A stretch of 64,000 nt of DNA from Hysterangium stoloniferum. Lineage: Eukaryota; Basidiomycota; Agaricomycetes; Hysterangiales; Hysterangiaceae. The notes under the pieces were generated by a model that had not been told where the DNA came from, did no database searches, and worked only from the letters and a program-made list of their open reading frames with translations. Below are positions 54,000 through 64,000 of the stretch, in pieces. Each line of letters starts with the position of its first letter. Within the stretch, counting starts at the first letter, position 1. A program made the translations under genes and the position numbers. The DNA lies in contig WHVD01000008.1 in NCBI GenBank assembly GCA_015178975.1, positions 1,178,001 through 1,242,000 on the forward strand, given 5' to 3'.

Positions 54000-54690
54000 T
54001 GGAATCTCTGCAAAATTCACAGTTGAGGTCAATGATGTAGGGGAAGATGGTAAGTTACAGTATGCAGAGGATGGGAAAATTTTGAAGAAAAAAATTCCCA
54101 TGGTGAACGGAACTTTTAATGGACAAGAGCAGCTGTTTTACTGGCCAGCAGATGCTGTGCACGAGTTTGCTGGCCAATTCAAGGGTATGGCTCAAATTTT
54201 GAAATAGAGAGGGGCTTCACAACACCTCGAAATTAAAAGCACAATGTGGGAAGAAGTTTTCTGACTGCTTACCTGGAAAAACAGACTGCTGTTATGGTTG
54301 TCTGCTCTTTAATCAGCCTGATTTTGCTGAGGTGGAATCTATTCTTGAAACAGAAGCAAAAGTACTTGGATTAAGGGTGATATTTTTGCCGAAATTTCAC
54401 TGTGAGCTCAATCCCATCGAGCAGTGTTGGGGATATGCCAAGAGACTATACTGACTTCTACCTCCATCATCTGACGAGGGTGACCTTGAGAAGAATACAG
54501 TCAAATGCTTAGATGAGATCCCACTGGTAACAATTCAATGGTGAGATTATGCCCACAATTCTAAAAAGAATTCAAAATTTGATTTTTCATCAAAGTAGAT
54601 TTGCAAACCCATCACTATGGTTTATGGATGCTTATAGACGGGGTCTCAATGGTAATCAGGCCGCATGGGCCTCCAAAAAGTATCAGTCAT
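54000..54690 (+). pseudogene. DDE-superfamily transposase (Tc1/IS630-like), decayed
   Basis: The frames read V-N-D-V-G-E-D-G-K-L-Q-Y-A and K-I-P-M-V-N-G-T-F-N-G-Q-E-Q near 54010-54130. After shifts they continue N-Q-P-D-F-A-E-V-E-S-I-L near 54320 and F-L-P-K-F-H-C-E-L-N-P-I-E-Q-C-W near 54390, the block with the last acidic residue. The end near 54620-54690 has R-G-L-N-G-N-Q-A-A-W-A. Stops and frameshifts are many. This is a different family from the four long-TIR Tc1 elements; no inverted repeats were found for it. Confidence 0.75.
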
Positions 54691-54785
54691 AGAACAATTC
54701 CTGATTCAATTCTTTCTGACCTCGATAAAGCTGGTATTCAATAATGTTAATACTCCTAATCTCAATTATTTATACAAGCGTACAG

Positions 54786-55216
54786 AAAAGATGGGCCGCC
54801 ATGGTCACAGCAGTAGTCACAACACGTGACTACATCTGACTCCGCACGCCGACTTTCACCGTCCCCACCCTGACTCGAGCCCTCTAAAATCCATCGTAGA
54901 CACGAAGCTCACTCGGAACTTCTTATCACCGTAGCATAGTTTCTCTGGGCCTTTCCACCCCCTAGCCGCAGTTAGCCATTGTTGCTTGAAGCGAAATACA
55001 AATATAACAAAAAAAAGAAAAAAGTCACAACACGTGACCCATCGTACCAACCACCACTCGCTGCGACGCATCCGGCCTGCTCCCTCTCGATTCTCTCGTA
55101 GATACTATAGCAGTTATGCTCGATACGACGCTACGGAACCGCTATGTATCTTAGTTATGCGATGCGGTATATAAATGTATTAAAAAAAATAAAAAATAAA
55201 GTCACAACACGTGATG
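54786..55216. repeat. Three dispersed copies of an E-box-centred motif
   Basis: GTCACAACACGTGA occurs at about 54810, 55023 and 55201, each with CACGTG in the centre; the last two follow A-rich tracts (AAAAAAG, AAAATAAA). Between copies only scattered similarity is visible (CCCTCT...CGTAGA). It may be a decayed short repeat family. No gene is supported here. Confidence 0.45.
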
Positions 55217-56024
55217 AAGACCAGATCGTGCCCTGCCTACCTTAGATCATTCGGAGCTTCTATATTTTATTCTAACATCTTCTTTGTGGCGGAACTCTAA
55301 TATGTTACCAGTGACTCCTAAACTATCTTACGAGATCGCTTCGCACTATCTTCGACTCAGCTTGCCGATCTATCAGCTGGACAACTTATAATGCAATTGT
55401 TTGGCGACACGTCAAAATGATACAAGCATAAACGCCTTCGAACGGAACCAAATCCTAATCCTTTGATTTGTTGATATAATATAAGTATACAGTCCATGCA
55501 ACATGCAGGCCATCCCTTAACGTTGCCCCGCCCCTTCCGCAATCAATCCACTTTGCGGGGTTCTCCAGTACGATTCACCTCGATCAACCAACACCCAATG
55601 TCTTCTCATAGTCGATATTCGTGAGCTCCATGTCAAATATTGTTACGGTGCATTATATCTGAGCAGTTCACGCAGTTCTATCGCTCATGCCCTCAATCCG
55701 ACATGCCGACTGGCTCCCAATGAACTGTAACTGCCATGTTGCCTTTTTTCCACATTTATGTGACTTATAGACACCCCGTAGATCTTTGTATGGCTCAAAC
55801 CATCCTTCAACACATTCTATGAACGCAGATGTGTTGCAAAATGAAGTAGTCCAAAATGCCTTGTAAGCTTCGTGTGTATCTTGCAACACCACCTAACTAA
55901 AATTCCATAGCCTTAGTTCAAATTATGGCGAGGTGCAAAATACACCAACTCGATTTTTGGAACAATCGGGTTCGTGTCTGGTCGACGGAATGTAAGGATT
56001 GATAATAAAATCTATAATAAATAA
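55217..56024. other. Intergenic, no gene recognised
   Basis: Only short ORFs without motifs are present, on both strands. AT-rich DNA at 55980-56024 precedes the ORF that ends at 56768. Confidence 0.4.
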
Positions 56025-56768
56025 CTATTAACCGAAAGACTGAAAAGATATCCATCCGCCGGCCAACACATTATCAATGAAGATCTCACCCTGTTGTGGG
56101 AAGGGGAACAATACCCCTTTCCGTACGACGAGAGGAATGACAATGATGGACCGAGCAGAGAATCATCCACAGGTCCCATTGTTACCTTTCCTCATCCAAC
56201 ATCATCCACACATCCTTCACCCTCATCCGCGTCAACCGCATCCGCACATCATAAGAATGCGCTCCCATGGCCACAAGCACCTCCCACTGACTGCCCCTGG
56301 GGTGATATCTATGACGTTAATGGAAATATGGGCAAGTGTGTCTGGAAGTCAGCCTTACTGACTCAAGCCAAGACCTTGCAACATTGGGCGTGGTACCACG
56401 TTACAAATGATGTGTTTGCTTTCCAGACTGGTATTCTCACTGACGTGCAGGAGGCGAAAATTGTAAACACTCCAGAGAAGCTGGAATGTGCTATCCTGCA
56501 CCTCGGGCTTTGTCCAAATCAGGCATGTCAAGAAACAGTACCACGTACCGTGAGGGCATACAGACGTTGTCTGATCAAAAAGCACCTAAAACGTAGCCCG
56601 GAGTGCAAGCCTTTCTTTGAACACTTGTCCGTCAAGGGGTATAGGGAACTGGGCAAACAGCTCGGCTACGTTTGGCCGGGCCCAAAGAGCCAGCCTCAAA
56701 GGTCTGAGCTGACGACTATGAGCTTACTGGCTGCAGAGTACATTTTAACGCTCACTGACGGCTTGTAG
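56025..56768 (+). CDS. Hypothetical protein, 5' end uncertain
   Basis: The frame is open from 56025 to TAG at 56768, about 247 codons. There is no ATG in the frame before about 56325 (M-G-K-C-V-W-K), so either a 5' exon is missing or the ORF is a fragment. It has a Pro/Ser/His-rich linker (S-S-T-H-P-S-P-S-S-A-S-T) and then a folded-looking part with paired Cys/Trp (C-V-W-K, W-A-W-Y-H-V-T-N-D-V-F-A-F). The C-terminus is basic and helical, ending I-L-T-L-T-D-G-L. I do not recognise the family. Codon use looks like that of the host genes, not the AT-rich transposons. Confidence 0.5.
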   Translation, partial: LLTERLKRYPSAGQHIINEDLTLLWEGEQYPFPYDERNDNDGPSRESSTGPIVTFPHPTSSTHPSPSSASTASAHHKNALPWPQAPPTDCPWGDIYDVNGNMGKCVWKSALLTQAKTLQHWAWYHVTNDVFAFQTGILTDVQEAKIVNTPEKLECAILHLGLCPNQACQETVPRTVRAYRRCLIKKHLKRSPECKPFFEHLSVKGYRELGKQLGYVWPGPKSQPQRSELTTMSLLAAEYILTLTDGL

Positions 56769-57122
56769 ATAAGTGCCCAATGTATTACAAGTAATATATA
56801 TGCGAAAAGATAATTACATGTATAAATTGAATAAACTAATTGGAGCTCAGTGTGCTAATCGATGGGAGAGAGCGATAGCAGTGAACATCAAAATTTACAA
56901 TTTTGGTGGCATGTGTCATGTGGTGTTCAGTCGGATCTAGGCGATCAAGGTTCATTGTCCTTACGTAGATCTCATACAAAGTTTCTGTGGTTATTCTTCC
57001 TATCGTACGAAGGCATGATAGAGAATAGTGATGTGAGAAGCTACAAGATATGCCTTGTTTCCGATGTTCCTCGATCGTAAGGTTGGCGTCGGTCTTGGCC
57101 TCGAACATCATGAGTGAGCATT
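56769..57122. other. Spacer between the two hypothetical genes
   Basis: No gene. Possible 5' UTR and promoter of the next gene lie here; no motif was found. Confidence 0.35.
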
Positions 57123-58177
57123 ATGCTATCAACTTCTACTATAATGTCATCATCTGTTATTATTGTCGGCACAGCTCGGCAGCTGAAGGTCATCCTATGG
57201 GCTTCAGTGGTGTCCCGGTGCGCGCTCAACACCAGTGTCCCTCCTCATGCCTCCCAAGTGACTATTGAGGATTACGATGAGCGTTTCGGAATTGTCCCAC
57301 CTAATTCTTCCACACATGGTAATCAGTTTCAGTGAGTTTATTCCTATGAAACACGCATTATCCTCCAAATAGGATACAATCTCCTTACAGGACAGCACAT
57401 CCGACCGGGATGCAGGAGGCCTATATTTCTTTACATTCGTCACTCACTGGATGGAGGGGTATGTAAAATATAAGCTGTCCAGAAGTGTCATTAATTTCAA
57501 TTCAATTGCACTCAAAACCCAGGGTTTCTAATTCTGCAGTGGCCGTCAGTGGTTCAATGGCTACTAACCTGGCATCTCTCGTAAATCCGGGTAGCAGTGA
57601 CCCTGCTCCCGCGTTTTCAACTCCAGGTCACTCTCTCAGGTACGGCTGCTGTTACTTGAGGCTCACATCTACCTACTGATTACTGTGCTCTGTGGTGTAG
57701 CTTGACGTCCAATCCGGCTTATGTGCACGAGTTTTTAACACAACAGAGGCCACACTGGCCAGCGGCCTTTCCTTGGGTTGACGGGGAGCAAAGGTAGACA
57801 TTATTTTATTATACGTAAATGAAACAGTGCTAATTAAACACATTAACAGGAGCTCCTCCGCCAGCCCAAACGATTACACGGTAGGTCCTGAACCGTTGGC
57901 AGGAGGCGATGTCCTTCCTATCCGCGGACACGGGACCCCCAGCAACCAGCGGATTAGCGGGAATTCACCCGCTCAGGTTGCTTTTGTCTTTCCCCATGGT
58001 CCACCACCAACATCATCCTCGTCCCTCCAAAGCTTTCCCACCCAGGGCCGCATATCCCCAAACCCGTTGGAAATGCCTTGCCCATTTGGGCCTAAATACA
58101 GCGCCGCGGTGCCGTGTAGCCATTCCATTTATTTGCGCCATCCATTTGAACACTGGCTCCTCGTTATGATCGATTGA
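57123..58177 (+). CDS. Hypothetical spliced protein, Pro/Ser-rich C-terminus
   Basis: Five exons fit in one frame: 57123-57331, 57373-57458, 57540-57639, 57701-57793 and 57850-58177, giving 271 residues. Introns are GT-AG, of 41, 81, 60 and 56 nt. Phases agree at each joint, which is the main argument for a real gene; intron 1 is unusually short. The N-terminus has V-T-I-E-D-Y-D-E-R-F-G. The middle has S-N-P-A-Y-V-H-E-F-L-T-Q-Q-R-P-H-W-P. The last exon is disordered and rich in Pro, Ser and Gly, ending H-W-L-L-V-M-I-D. An inner start at 57557 is possible. No family was recognised. Confidence 0.45.
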
Positions 58178-59037
58178 AAGGTTTGGCCTCAACCGGGCTG
58201 ACATTGACCTTCGCAGCTTTCAAGAACAGAAAGTTCATCACGTGTCAGCTTATTTCTGTGAAGCTTTCGAGGGCACCCGAAATTTTATTGGATCGGAATT
58301 ATTTGAATCATTCACATATAGGACAAGAGAGAGCGAATACATTCTGAATAGTACAACATCAGATATTGCTTACTGATGATTGTGGCATGTGATATAGCAT
58401 CCGTCCAATACATGGGAATTGTTGACACAACATAGATCAGGAGTCGGCGGGGCGACAAACTCGTCTTTTCATGGGTAGCGTTTCTTGGAAATATACATCA
58501 ATTTTTTGTGTGGGTGAAGGGGCGGGAGCCGACAAAGTCCTGTAGATCACACCTGATCAGCAAGCTACTGGAAAGTTTCATGTCCATCGACTACATCGAA
58601 TATACGACCTGTTAATATATTATAACCACAAGAAAACCCAGCAAATTGGAACCGTCCTCAATGGGCTTCCAACGGAAATATCAAGAGGTCTCGACAACCT
58701 TCACATACATACATATATGCCTTTTGTCACTCTGACCAATGGAGAAATTTGACACAGCCGGAGTTTATAATTTGACCCCAGATAATCGATCACGTGTCAA
58801 AAAACTTTCACCATTCTTAACGCGATATTTTGCCGGATCGAAGGTTGCATTTCAACATATAGAACAAAAGACAAATTTTAAAATATCAATATTTCCCCAT
58901 TGAATGACTTTGATGTTATCTAGCGATGTAGCAACCCAATTGTTAGCATCACTTACCCACGTCCGGCAATTGAAAGTTTTCTTAGTAGGAAAATGGTCCA
59001 GCGTCGACTATTATGGACTAGACAGTGAAGAGCTGAG
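58178..59037. other. Intergenic, no gene recognised
   Basis: AT-rich sequence between the last hypothetical gene and the YR retroelement. No ORF of interest, no repeat was identified. Confidence 0.4.
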
Positions 59038-59148
59038 TGGTTGGGTAGAGGAAGAGCGTTAGCTCTCCGCGTGTGCGTGGGAAGACTCGCCGCTCACCCG
59101 CAAAAGGCATGCCTACTACCGCGGCGAGACTACACCGCTCACCCAACC
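59038..59148. repeat. Nested inverted repeats at the 3' end of the YR element
   Basis: GGTTGGGT at 59039-59046 pairs with ACCCAACC at 59141-59148, and GACTCGCCGC at 59084-59093 pairs with GCGGCGAGAC at 59121-59130 (one mismatch). CCGCTCACCC occurs twice in direct orientation. The outer arms end exactly at the pol stop. Confidence 0.6.
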
Positions 59149-60400
59149 TAGGCAGCCGCATTTCTGGCAGACAGGTTCGATATGTGCCGTGATGCAATTT
59201 GCTCGAAGGCCCTTATGTATGTTTTGTATGCTAAGGATTTCCATCTGCCCGCTAGTCGTACTATATCGGCATCAACTCCTTGCGCTAAGAAGAAGGAGGT
59301 GCCGCCAATGCGGAAAGAGTGGCCAAAGGTTGTTCCCCATCCACAAGCCTGGAGGACTGAATTAATCCGGTGGAGTGCTGCCTTTTTAACTATTGGTCTG
59401 ACCTCTCCCTTGTTGTCTCGCCAGCAAAATAAAGGATCGTCCGGTCCTGCTGGGACAACCTTGGCTAAATTGATCAAGGCATCAATCGGGCAGACTCCCT
59501 TCCCTGTTGGTCCGTTATAAATACTGCCTGAATCTCTCCGACTTTGGCTGTCTTCGCGGATGGCAGGTCTAAACGTGTGTAGCGTTTTCCATCGTTGTCA
59601 CGACTAATTAGAACATCCTTTCGTTTTAGGTGTTTGGTGGTGTCAAAGTGCGGTCTGGATGTCACGGTAACCTCGCCAAAATGCATTAATCCCCAGAAGG
59701 CGCATGAAGCCACTGCCCAAATGCATGCGTCGAATGCATCGCTCAGGTCCAGGATTGACTTCAGTGTGAATAACATCCTCAATTGTACTGGGGGTCGTGG
59801 GGGTCGTTTTCGTGCCATGCCTTGTAAGTTCTCCAATCCTCGTAGTGACCATTCAATTTTTGTGTGTTCCTCATCGGACAGCGGTGGTGGCCAGCCTTGT
59901 GCTATATGCCATGCCCTGATTGATGAAAGGTATTTTCTTGTCACGCTGACGGAGATTGTCTCGAATCTGGTTCCCGCAGCCAGGCCATCTCCGAGAAAGG
60001 ACGGGTCTGCAGCTGCCCAGAGAGCAAAGGAATGGATCACTGGGAAGGACGCCGGTAGTCTGTCCACTTCTGCAATCGAGAAGATGTCACAGAAGATGTG
60101 AAATTTTCGTAGGCCAGCGCCGTAGGCTTTGGGTTCCTTTAAAGAGGCCTCTGACGCGATCGTTGCGATTAATTGGAGGACCGGGTGCTGTATAGTAGCG
60201 GGCGGGGGTGTGTTGACGCCTCTCCACTTGAACAGCCTCTCTGCTGCTTTGCATGGAGGTCTCAGTGGGGATGGGGCTAGGAGCCCATGATTAGATGATG
60301 ATATATTCACTGCTCGGGTAAATGGTGCTGGTAGCAATGCTGGTGCTACGATGATTGGATCTGATGACGCAAATGGATGGGAATATCCATCTCGGCGTGG
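59148..60400 (-). pseudogene. DIRS-like element tyrosine recombinase, catalytic Arg replaced, frameshifted
   Basis: The frame A-P-A-L-L-P-A-P-F-T-R-A runs through a helical N-terminal (SAM-like) domain to the first catalytic box F-W-G-L-M-H-F-G-E-V, where the expected Arg is His (codon at 59683-59681). After a shift near 59500 come G-H-S-F-R-I-G-G (H-x-x-R box), L-A-G-R-W-K-S (Trp at the second His position, as in many YRs) and the nucleophile in A-Y-K-T-Y-I-R. TAG is at 59150-59148. YRs insert DNA circles by strand exchange. The Arg loss and frameshift make this copy inactive. Confidence 0.82.
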
Positions 60401-62230
60401 GTGTTTGCCTTCGGGAAACCCCTGAGAAATTCGGTGATGTGACCTCGTGAGAGGGCGTCCGACACATTGTCTCTTGAGGGTATGTAAATGGCTTTCAAAT
60501 GTATTCGGTGGGTGGCTAGTAGGCGGTAAATCTCTTTTAGGACCTTGTTTGTCTCCTTGCTGTGGGAATGACCTTTGTTTATAATGGCGACTACCCCACT
60601 GTTGTCGGAGCACACCAAGAACGTTGAATGAGAAGGGAGTTGATGGTGCAACAAGCCATTCTGCAGTGCCAATCTCAGGCCCAGCTCTACTGCTACCGCT
60701 TCTGCCCACCCAATATCGCATTCGCAGCGAGGGCCGACTTTGAAATTGGGAGCCGATTTCCAGGCGGCCCAATGGCAGTCGACGATGACGCCTATCCCAT
60801 AGGATGAGCTGGCATCTCCCCACCAGCCGATGTCTACTACGTTGGGCGATGGAATTGGGAGTTCGTTTGGCAGATGCCGGAGTATGTACTGGATCCAGGA
60901 GAGATCCGCTCGCACTGACGGGGTTGGCAGTAGGTGTGCTCTGCGAGAATGAAAACCGCTTGCAAATGCCGCGATGGACCAGAGAAAGGGCCTGATCCAT
61001 GGGAAGATGGCCGACAAGTGCACCAGTTTCCCATGCAGCTTCTCCGCATCGTTTGCTGAGAACTGCGTGCCCTCTGCCATCCACTGCGCGATCAAGGTGA
61101 GGGTTGCGTGTAGTTTCTCTGGTGGCACAGCAACTGTCTTGGAGTTCAAGTCCCATAGGAAGCCGATGTACTTCTGCACTGTTGCAAATGGTCATGTTTT
61201 GCTTCTGCTCCATGGGACCCCAAATTGGGCGGACAAGGTGATGAAGTCCTCTTCTGTCCAACTCTGACCTGGAAGGTGAATGGCTAGGAAGTCGTCCACC
61301 CATTTGAGTAGCCTTCCGAAGCCTGCCTTCCGATACAGCGCTATTAGCATATCTGCAATGCTGCCAAAAACTCCAGCGCTGGAGGCCAGACCGAATGCTA
61401 CTGCTCGGTCGATGTATACCAAGCCGTCCTACGAAATGCAGCAAGCGTTCTGTTGATCTGGTCTTATGGAGGTCACTCTGTATGCGGCAGAGATGTCGAA
61501 TGTGGCTGCTACGCAGCCATCCGGTAAGGATAAGATTAGAGTTGCGGCATCCACAAAGGTGCCCCACTCTGTGGGGAAGTCGTCTGAATTTATTCCACTG
61601 TTTATGGAAGGGTATTCTGGGTCTCCCCAAGGAAAGGAAAGGTCTTGGATTAGGCGGTAAGTGTTGGAGTTTGGTTTTGGGATGAGGCCCAGTGGGGAGG
61701 TCTGAAATGGGCCGATGATCTGCTCTAGCTCTGCTGGGGTGAAGCCCCGAGAGTAGCGTCCAGCCCCTTGTTCGCTCGCTATGTACTTGTATATAAAGTC
61801 CGTGTCTAATGAAGAGGATTTGTGATTTTCGAAAAATGACAGTGCGCGGTATGCAGTCCTTTACCCCAATATCGAAGCCATTGATTAAACCTGAGATAAC
61901 ATATTCCCACCTGTCGAGTATACCATATTTACTTAATGTACGTGCCGCTTCAATTGGATCAAGTGGCGTCATGACCCTTCTTGGGTCAGAGGTGCTTGCA
62001 GGCTGCTGCTCCGTGGTCTGGCTCGAAGCAGATGCTGCACATGTGTGCATTGGTGCAGGTGTCACCCCACCGGCACTGTGTTCCTGTTGCCCACTTGAAA
62101 CAAAACTGCTTTCCATCGGGGGATGCCAAGGCGTGCTTGTTTCTGGCATCCCGGGTGATTGGGGCAGCGTTCTTCCCTGCTGATGTGAGTTTTGCTGTGC
62201 AGTCAGCTGGAAAGTGCCCCTGTGTCCCAC
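60346..62230 (-). pseudogene. DIRS-like element RT and RNase H
   Basis: The pol frame starts within gag (about 62230), shifts by one near 61830, and then reads F-T-P-A-E-L-E-Q-I-I-G-P-F and Y-R-L-I-Q-D-L-S-F-P. RT motif A is A-T-F-D-I-S-A-A-Y-R (near 61520) and motif C is L-K-W-V-D-D-F (near 61300). After Y-I-G-F-L-W-D-L comes RNase H, with D in W-W-G-D-A-S-S-S, E in A-E-A-V-A-V-E-L, D in C-S-D-N-S-G and D in S-R-D-N-V-S-D-A-L-S. Nonsense codons are at 61431-61429 (TAG, Trp in relatives is likely) and 61194-61192 (TGA). Confidence 0.82.
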
Positions 62231-63658
62231 ACCGAAAGCAATGTGAACGTTCCCCGTCTGTGCGAGGCCTCTTTCGAGGAGGCGTGGAGAGGGGTGGTGG
62301 CCCAGCTGGCGTGAGGCGTTTCGCTGGGGAGACTGAGGTGGTGCCGGATCTTGATGCCTGCAGTGCTGCCCGTGTCGAGATGATTGTCAGGGCATTGGTG
62401 TCCAGGCAGCTCAAGTCGTGGGTCGGGTTGCGGGCAGCTGCTTCATGCTGTTGCACATCGTATTCCATGGCCACTTCCCAGCTATGGGATTTCGCAATGG
62501 TTGTCACCACTGCATGGTGGGCCGAAAGCGCATCAGCTCTGGTGTCACCCCCGTGAATCCTAGTATGGTCGACCGCTGCTGCTGCTGCTGAGAGCCAGTC
62601 AATAATGGAGATGCTCCTCTCATTATCGCGGTCCAGCCCTTTGGCCACAATGTTGCCTGAAGGCGAGAAGGTGAATTCTTCCAAGCCTCTCTCAGCCTTC
62701 CGCCGCGCCTCCGTAGTGAGGGCTGTATAAGGGACATAATGTAGGTTCCTAAAGGCTTCCTCTACCTTCCGAGGAATGGCTGTGAATGGATACAATAAAA
62801 ATGAGCTGGTTGGCCCTTGACGCAAGGTATAATAATGAATAGAAGGTGCAGCAAGCAACAGAAAAAGGGGGGGGGGGGGTTGCGCTGTATGACTGGCCCA
62901 GAGCCTGGCATCCATTAGACTGCCATGGGACTCTGCAGGCCAGCCGCATGACGGCTTAACTCATGCTCCTCCCAGGTGCCAGCAGCTCCCTGTGGTGGAC
63001 TGTCTGTAATGGGGTGCCGGCCTACAGGCCGGCCCCTGAGCTGTCTGAATGATGCTGCACATTGAGAGTGCTGCGGCTGTGTCCGATTGGGCCAAAGAGA
63101 GAGATAGATGGACTCACGGATCTCTAAGGCTTGGCCTTGAATCCTGGAATTATATCAGGGACCGCTGCCTTCTTGGTGGTCCTAGTGTCGCCAGCCATGG
63201 AGGCCCGCATGTTGGCCAGCTGGATCGTATCCGGGTCAGTGAATAATCTCATCACACCTGTTGCCATGGACATCTGGTCTGCCTTGAGCCAACAATAGGT
63301 CTCGTCGTGCAGCCAATTGCGCAATCTGGGCCTCTAGTTGATCAATCTCGTGAGGGGGGGAGGACTGGCGATCTCCCTGATCGTTGCTGGTGGACTCGAG
63401 ATGTGTGATGACTGGGGAACGTGGGATACCAGCTGTCGCCGAAAGAGGAGGTTCCGGTCCTGCTTTGGGGTGGGGCGGGTGGACTTCAGGGTTCAGGTTG
63501 ATACCCAAGTGGGCGAACACGCCTTGAGGTAGGGACCCAGATGTCATCGAGTGAGCCCTAAAAATTAAATGTGTAGATATGTAGGAATAAGGATCAGAAG
63601 TCAGTGATGAGAAAAACAGGAAGGACTGAGGGTCGACAGCGACGTCGTACGAGAACAC
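61986..63658 (-). pseudogene. DIRS-like element gag with CCHC and CCCH-type zinc fingers
   Basis: The N-terminal part (63658-63124) is in two frames and has a short coiled coil (E-I-D-Q-L-E-A-Q-I-A-Q-L-A-A-R). A poorly coding gap with a 13-base G run (62867-62879) follows. The main ORF (to 61986) contains A-K-G-L-D-R-D, I-I-D-W-L-S-A-A, and a zinc knuckle C-F-R-C-G-T-Q-G-H-F-P-A-D-C. It ends with a Cys/His finger C-F-K-W-A-T-G-T-Q-C-R-W-G-D-T-C-T-N-A-H and a further C-S-I-C...H...C knuckle. Such gags bind the RNA genome. The gap and frame change suggest this gag is dead. Confidence 0.75.
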
Positions 63659-63660
63659 AA

Positions 63661-64000
63661 GGTGTGCGAATCCTACATATGCTCAGTTGGACGTTGAGTG
63701 CCGAACTACTCCCGGCACGCCAGGGATCGTGCGGCACTCGACACTAAAACCGGCAGATTTTCTAGTGGGATGTTTGGTATAAATAAGTTTGGACCACATA
63801 GCATAGCCGATATTCAAGACCCCGTTATTAACTGCCTCGTACTAGTACAGAACCACAAAGAGGAAATACGTTTATGTACACACGGCTGGAGAGCTGGCAT
63901 ATTTTTGCCCCCCCCCACGCACACCGGCCCACATGGGGTGCCCGCTTGTCAAAGAGCATCCTAACTGCACCCTTTACCCCTGAAGAACGCACCGAATTCA
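63661..64000. other. Right edge, upstream of the YR element
   Basis: No gene. TATAAATA lies at 63778. A small inverted repeat GAGTGCCG / CGGCACTC is at about 63693 and 63731. A C-run of 10 precedes CACGCACACC near 63920. Part of this stretch may be the 5' end of the YR element. Confidence 0.4.

Larger units (their letters stand above)
59038..63660 (-). mobile_element. DIRS-like tyrosine-recombinase retrotransposon, decayed
   Basis: Gag with zinc fingers, RT, RNase H and a tyrosine recombinase instead of a DDE integrase define the DIRS order. The gene order on the minus strand is gag (63658-61986), RT/RNase H, YR (to 59148), with gag and pol overlapping. Three frameshifts and at least two nonsense codons make it non-functional. 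A nested inverted-repeat structure lies at 59039-59148, next to the pol stop. Exact element ends are not established; GTGTGCGTGGG at 59071-59081 has an inverted match near 63918. Confidence 0.85.

Noticed and set aside
55668..55892. Minus-strand ORF of 74 codons
   Set aside because: Unusual residue mix, no motif, no splice support; not distinguishable from chance.
57041..57443. Minus-strand ORFs opposite the second hypothetical gene
   Set aside because: No domains, and the plus strand has phase-consistent introns over the same stretch.
62860..62885. Run of 13 G as a possible G-quadruplex or promoter feature
   Set aside because: A lone homopolymer in a decayed gag gap; more likely slippage or an assembly-length uncertainty.

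Overview
The window looks like chromosomal DNA of a mushroom-forming basidiomycete (Agaricomycetes). Host-type genes have 40-80 nt GT-AG introns, and their families are typical of that group: a single-pass surface protein with a cytoplasmic tail, a kinase-like protein with an altered HRD/DFG core, and a HEAT-repeat protein. Most of the window is a transposon graveyard with layered insertions. No rRNA, tRNA or CRISPR array was seen.

Layout: 0-1 kb is the reverse transcriptase of a decayed non-LTR element (minus). 1-3.75 kb holds a spliced membrane-protein gene (2647-3751) and an upstream relict of its tail exon. 3.9-27.5 kb is a nest of Ty3/Gypsy chromoviruses (called here F, A, B and E), several LTR families (A-E), and three Tc1/mariner elements. 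Element A (9807-17514) is the youngest Gypsy copy: its LTRs are about 98% alike, but gag/pol carries stops and a frameshift. 29.0-33.0 kb (minus) is a HEAT-repeat gene in which nearly every repeat is one symmetric-phase exon of about 117 nt. 33.1-37.7 kb is a mosaic of broken pieces (integrase-core protein, Copia RT, casein-kinase-I, chromodomain) leading into the 3' end of another chromovirus (C). 38.06-39.34 kb is a five-exon kinase-like gene. 42.2-52.5 kb is a nested stack: a decayed Copia, split by a small non-coding LTR element (itself carrying a Tc1), with an intact, very young Copia (42812-48256, identical LTRs, 1515-residue ORF) two bases away. 52.5-54.7 kb has an LTR with another LTR inside it and a dead DDE transposase. 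56-58.2 kb has two unrecognised genes. 59.0-63.7 kb (minus) is a DIRS-like tyrosine-recombinase retroelement with frameshifts.

The most interesting recurring theme is an accessory gene found three times (4044-7344, 15646-16569, 17540-18601). In A and F it lies between pol and the 3' end of the Gypsy element and runs antisense and convergent to pol; in B only the 3' part of the element survives. All three encode a charged coiled coil, then an acidic/Ser exon, then a cysteine motif that fits C-x2-C-x6-C-x9-10-C-x2-C-x6-C, the spacing of fungal Zn2Cys6 DNA-binding clusters. A second theme is a 20-base U5 motif shared by otherwise diverged LTR families.

All calls were made by reading the sequence; family names rest on recognised motifs, and no database search was run.
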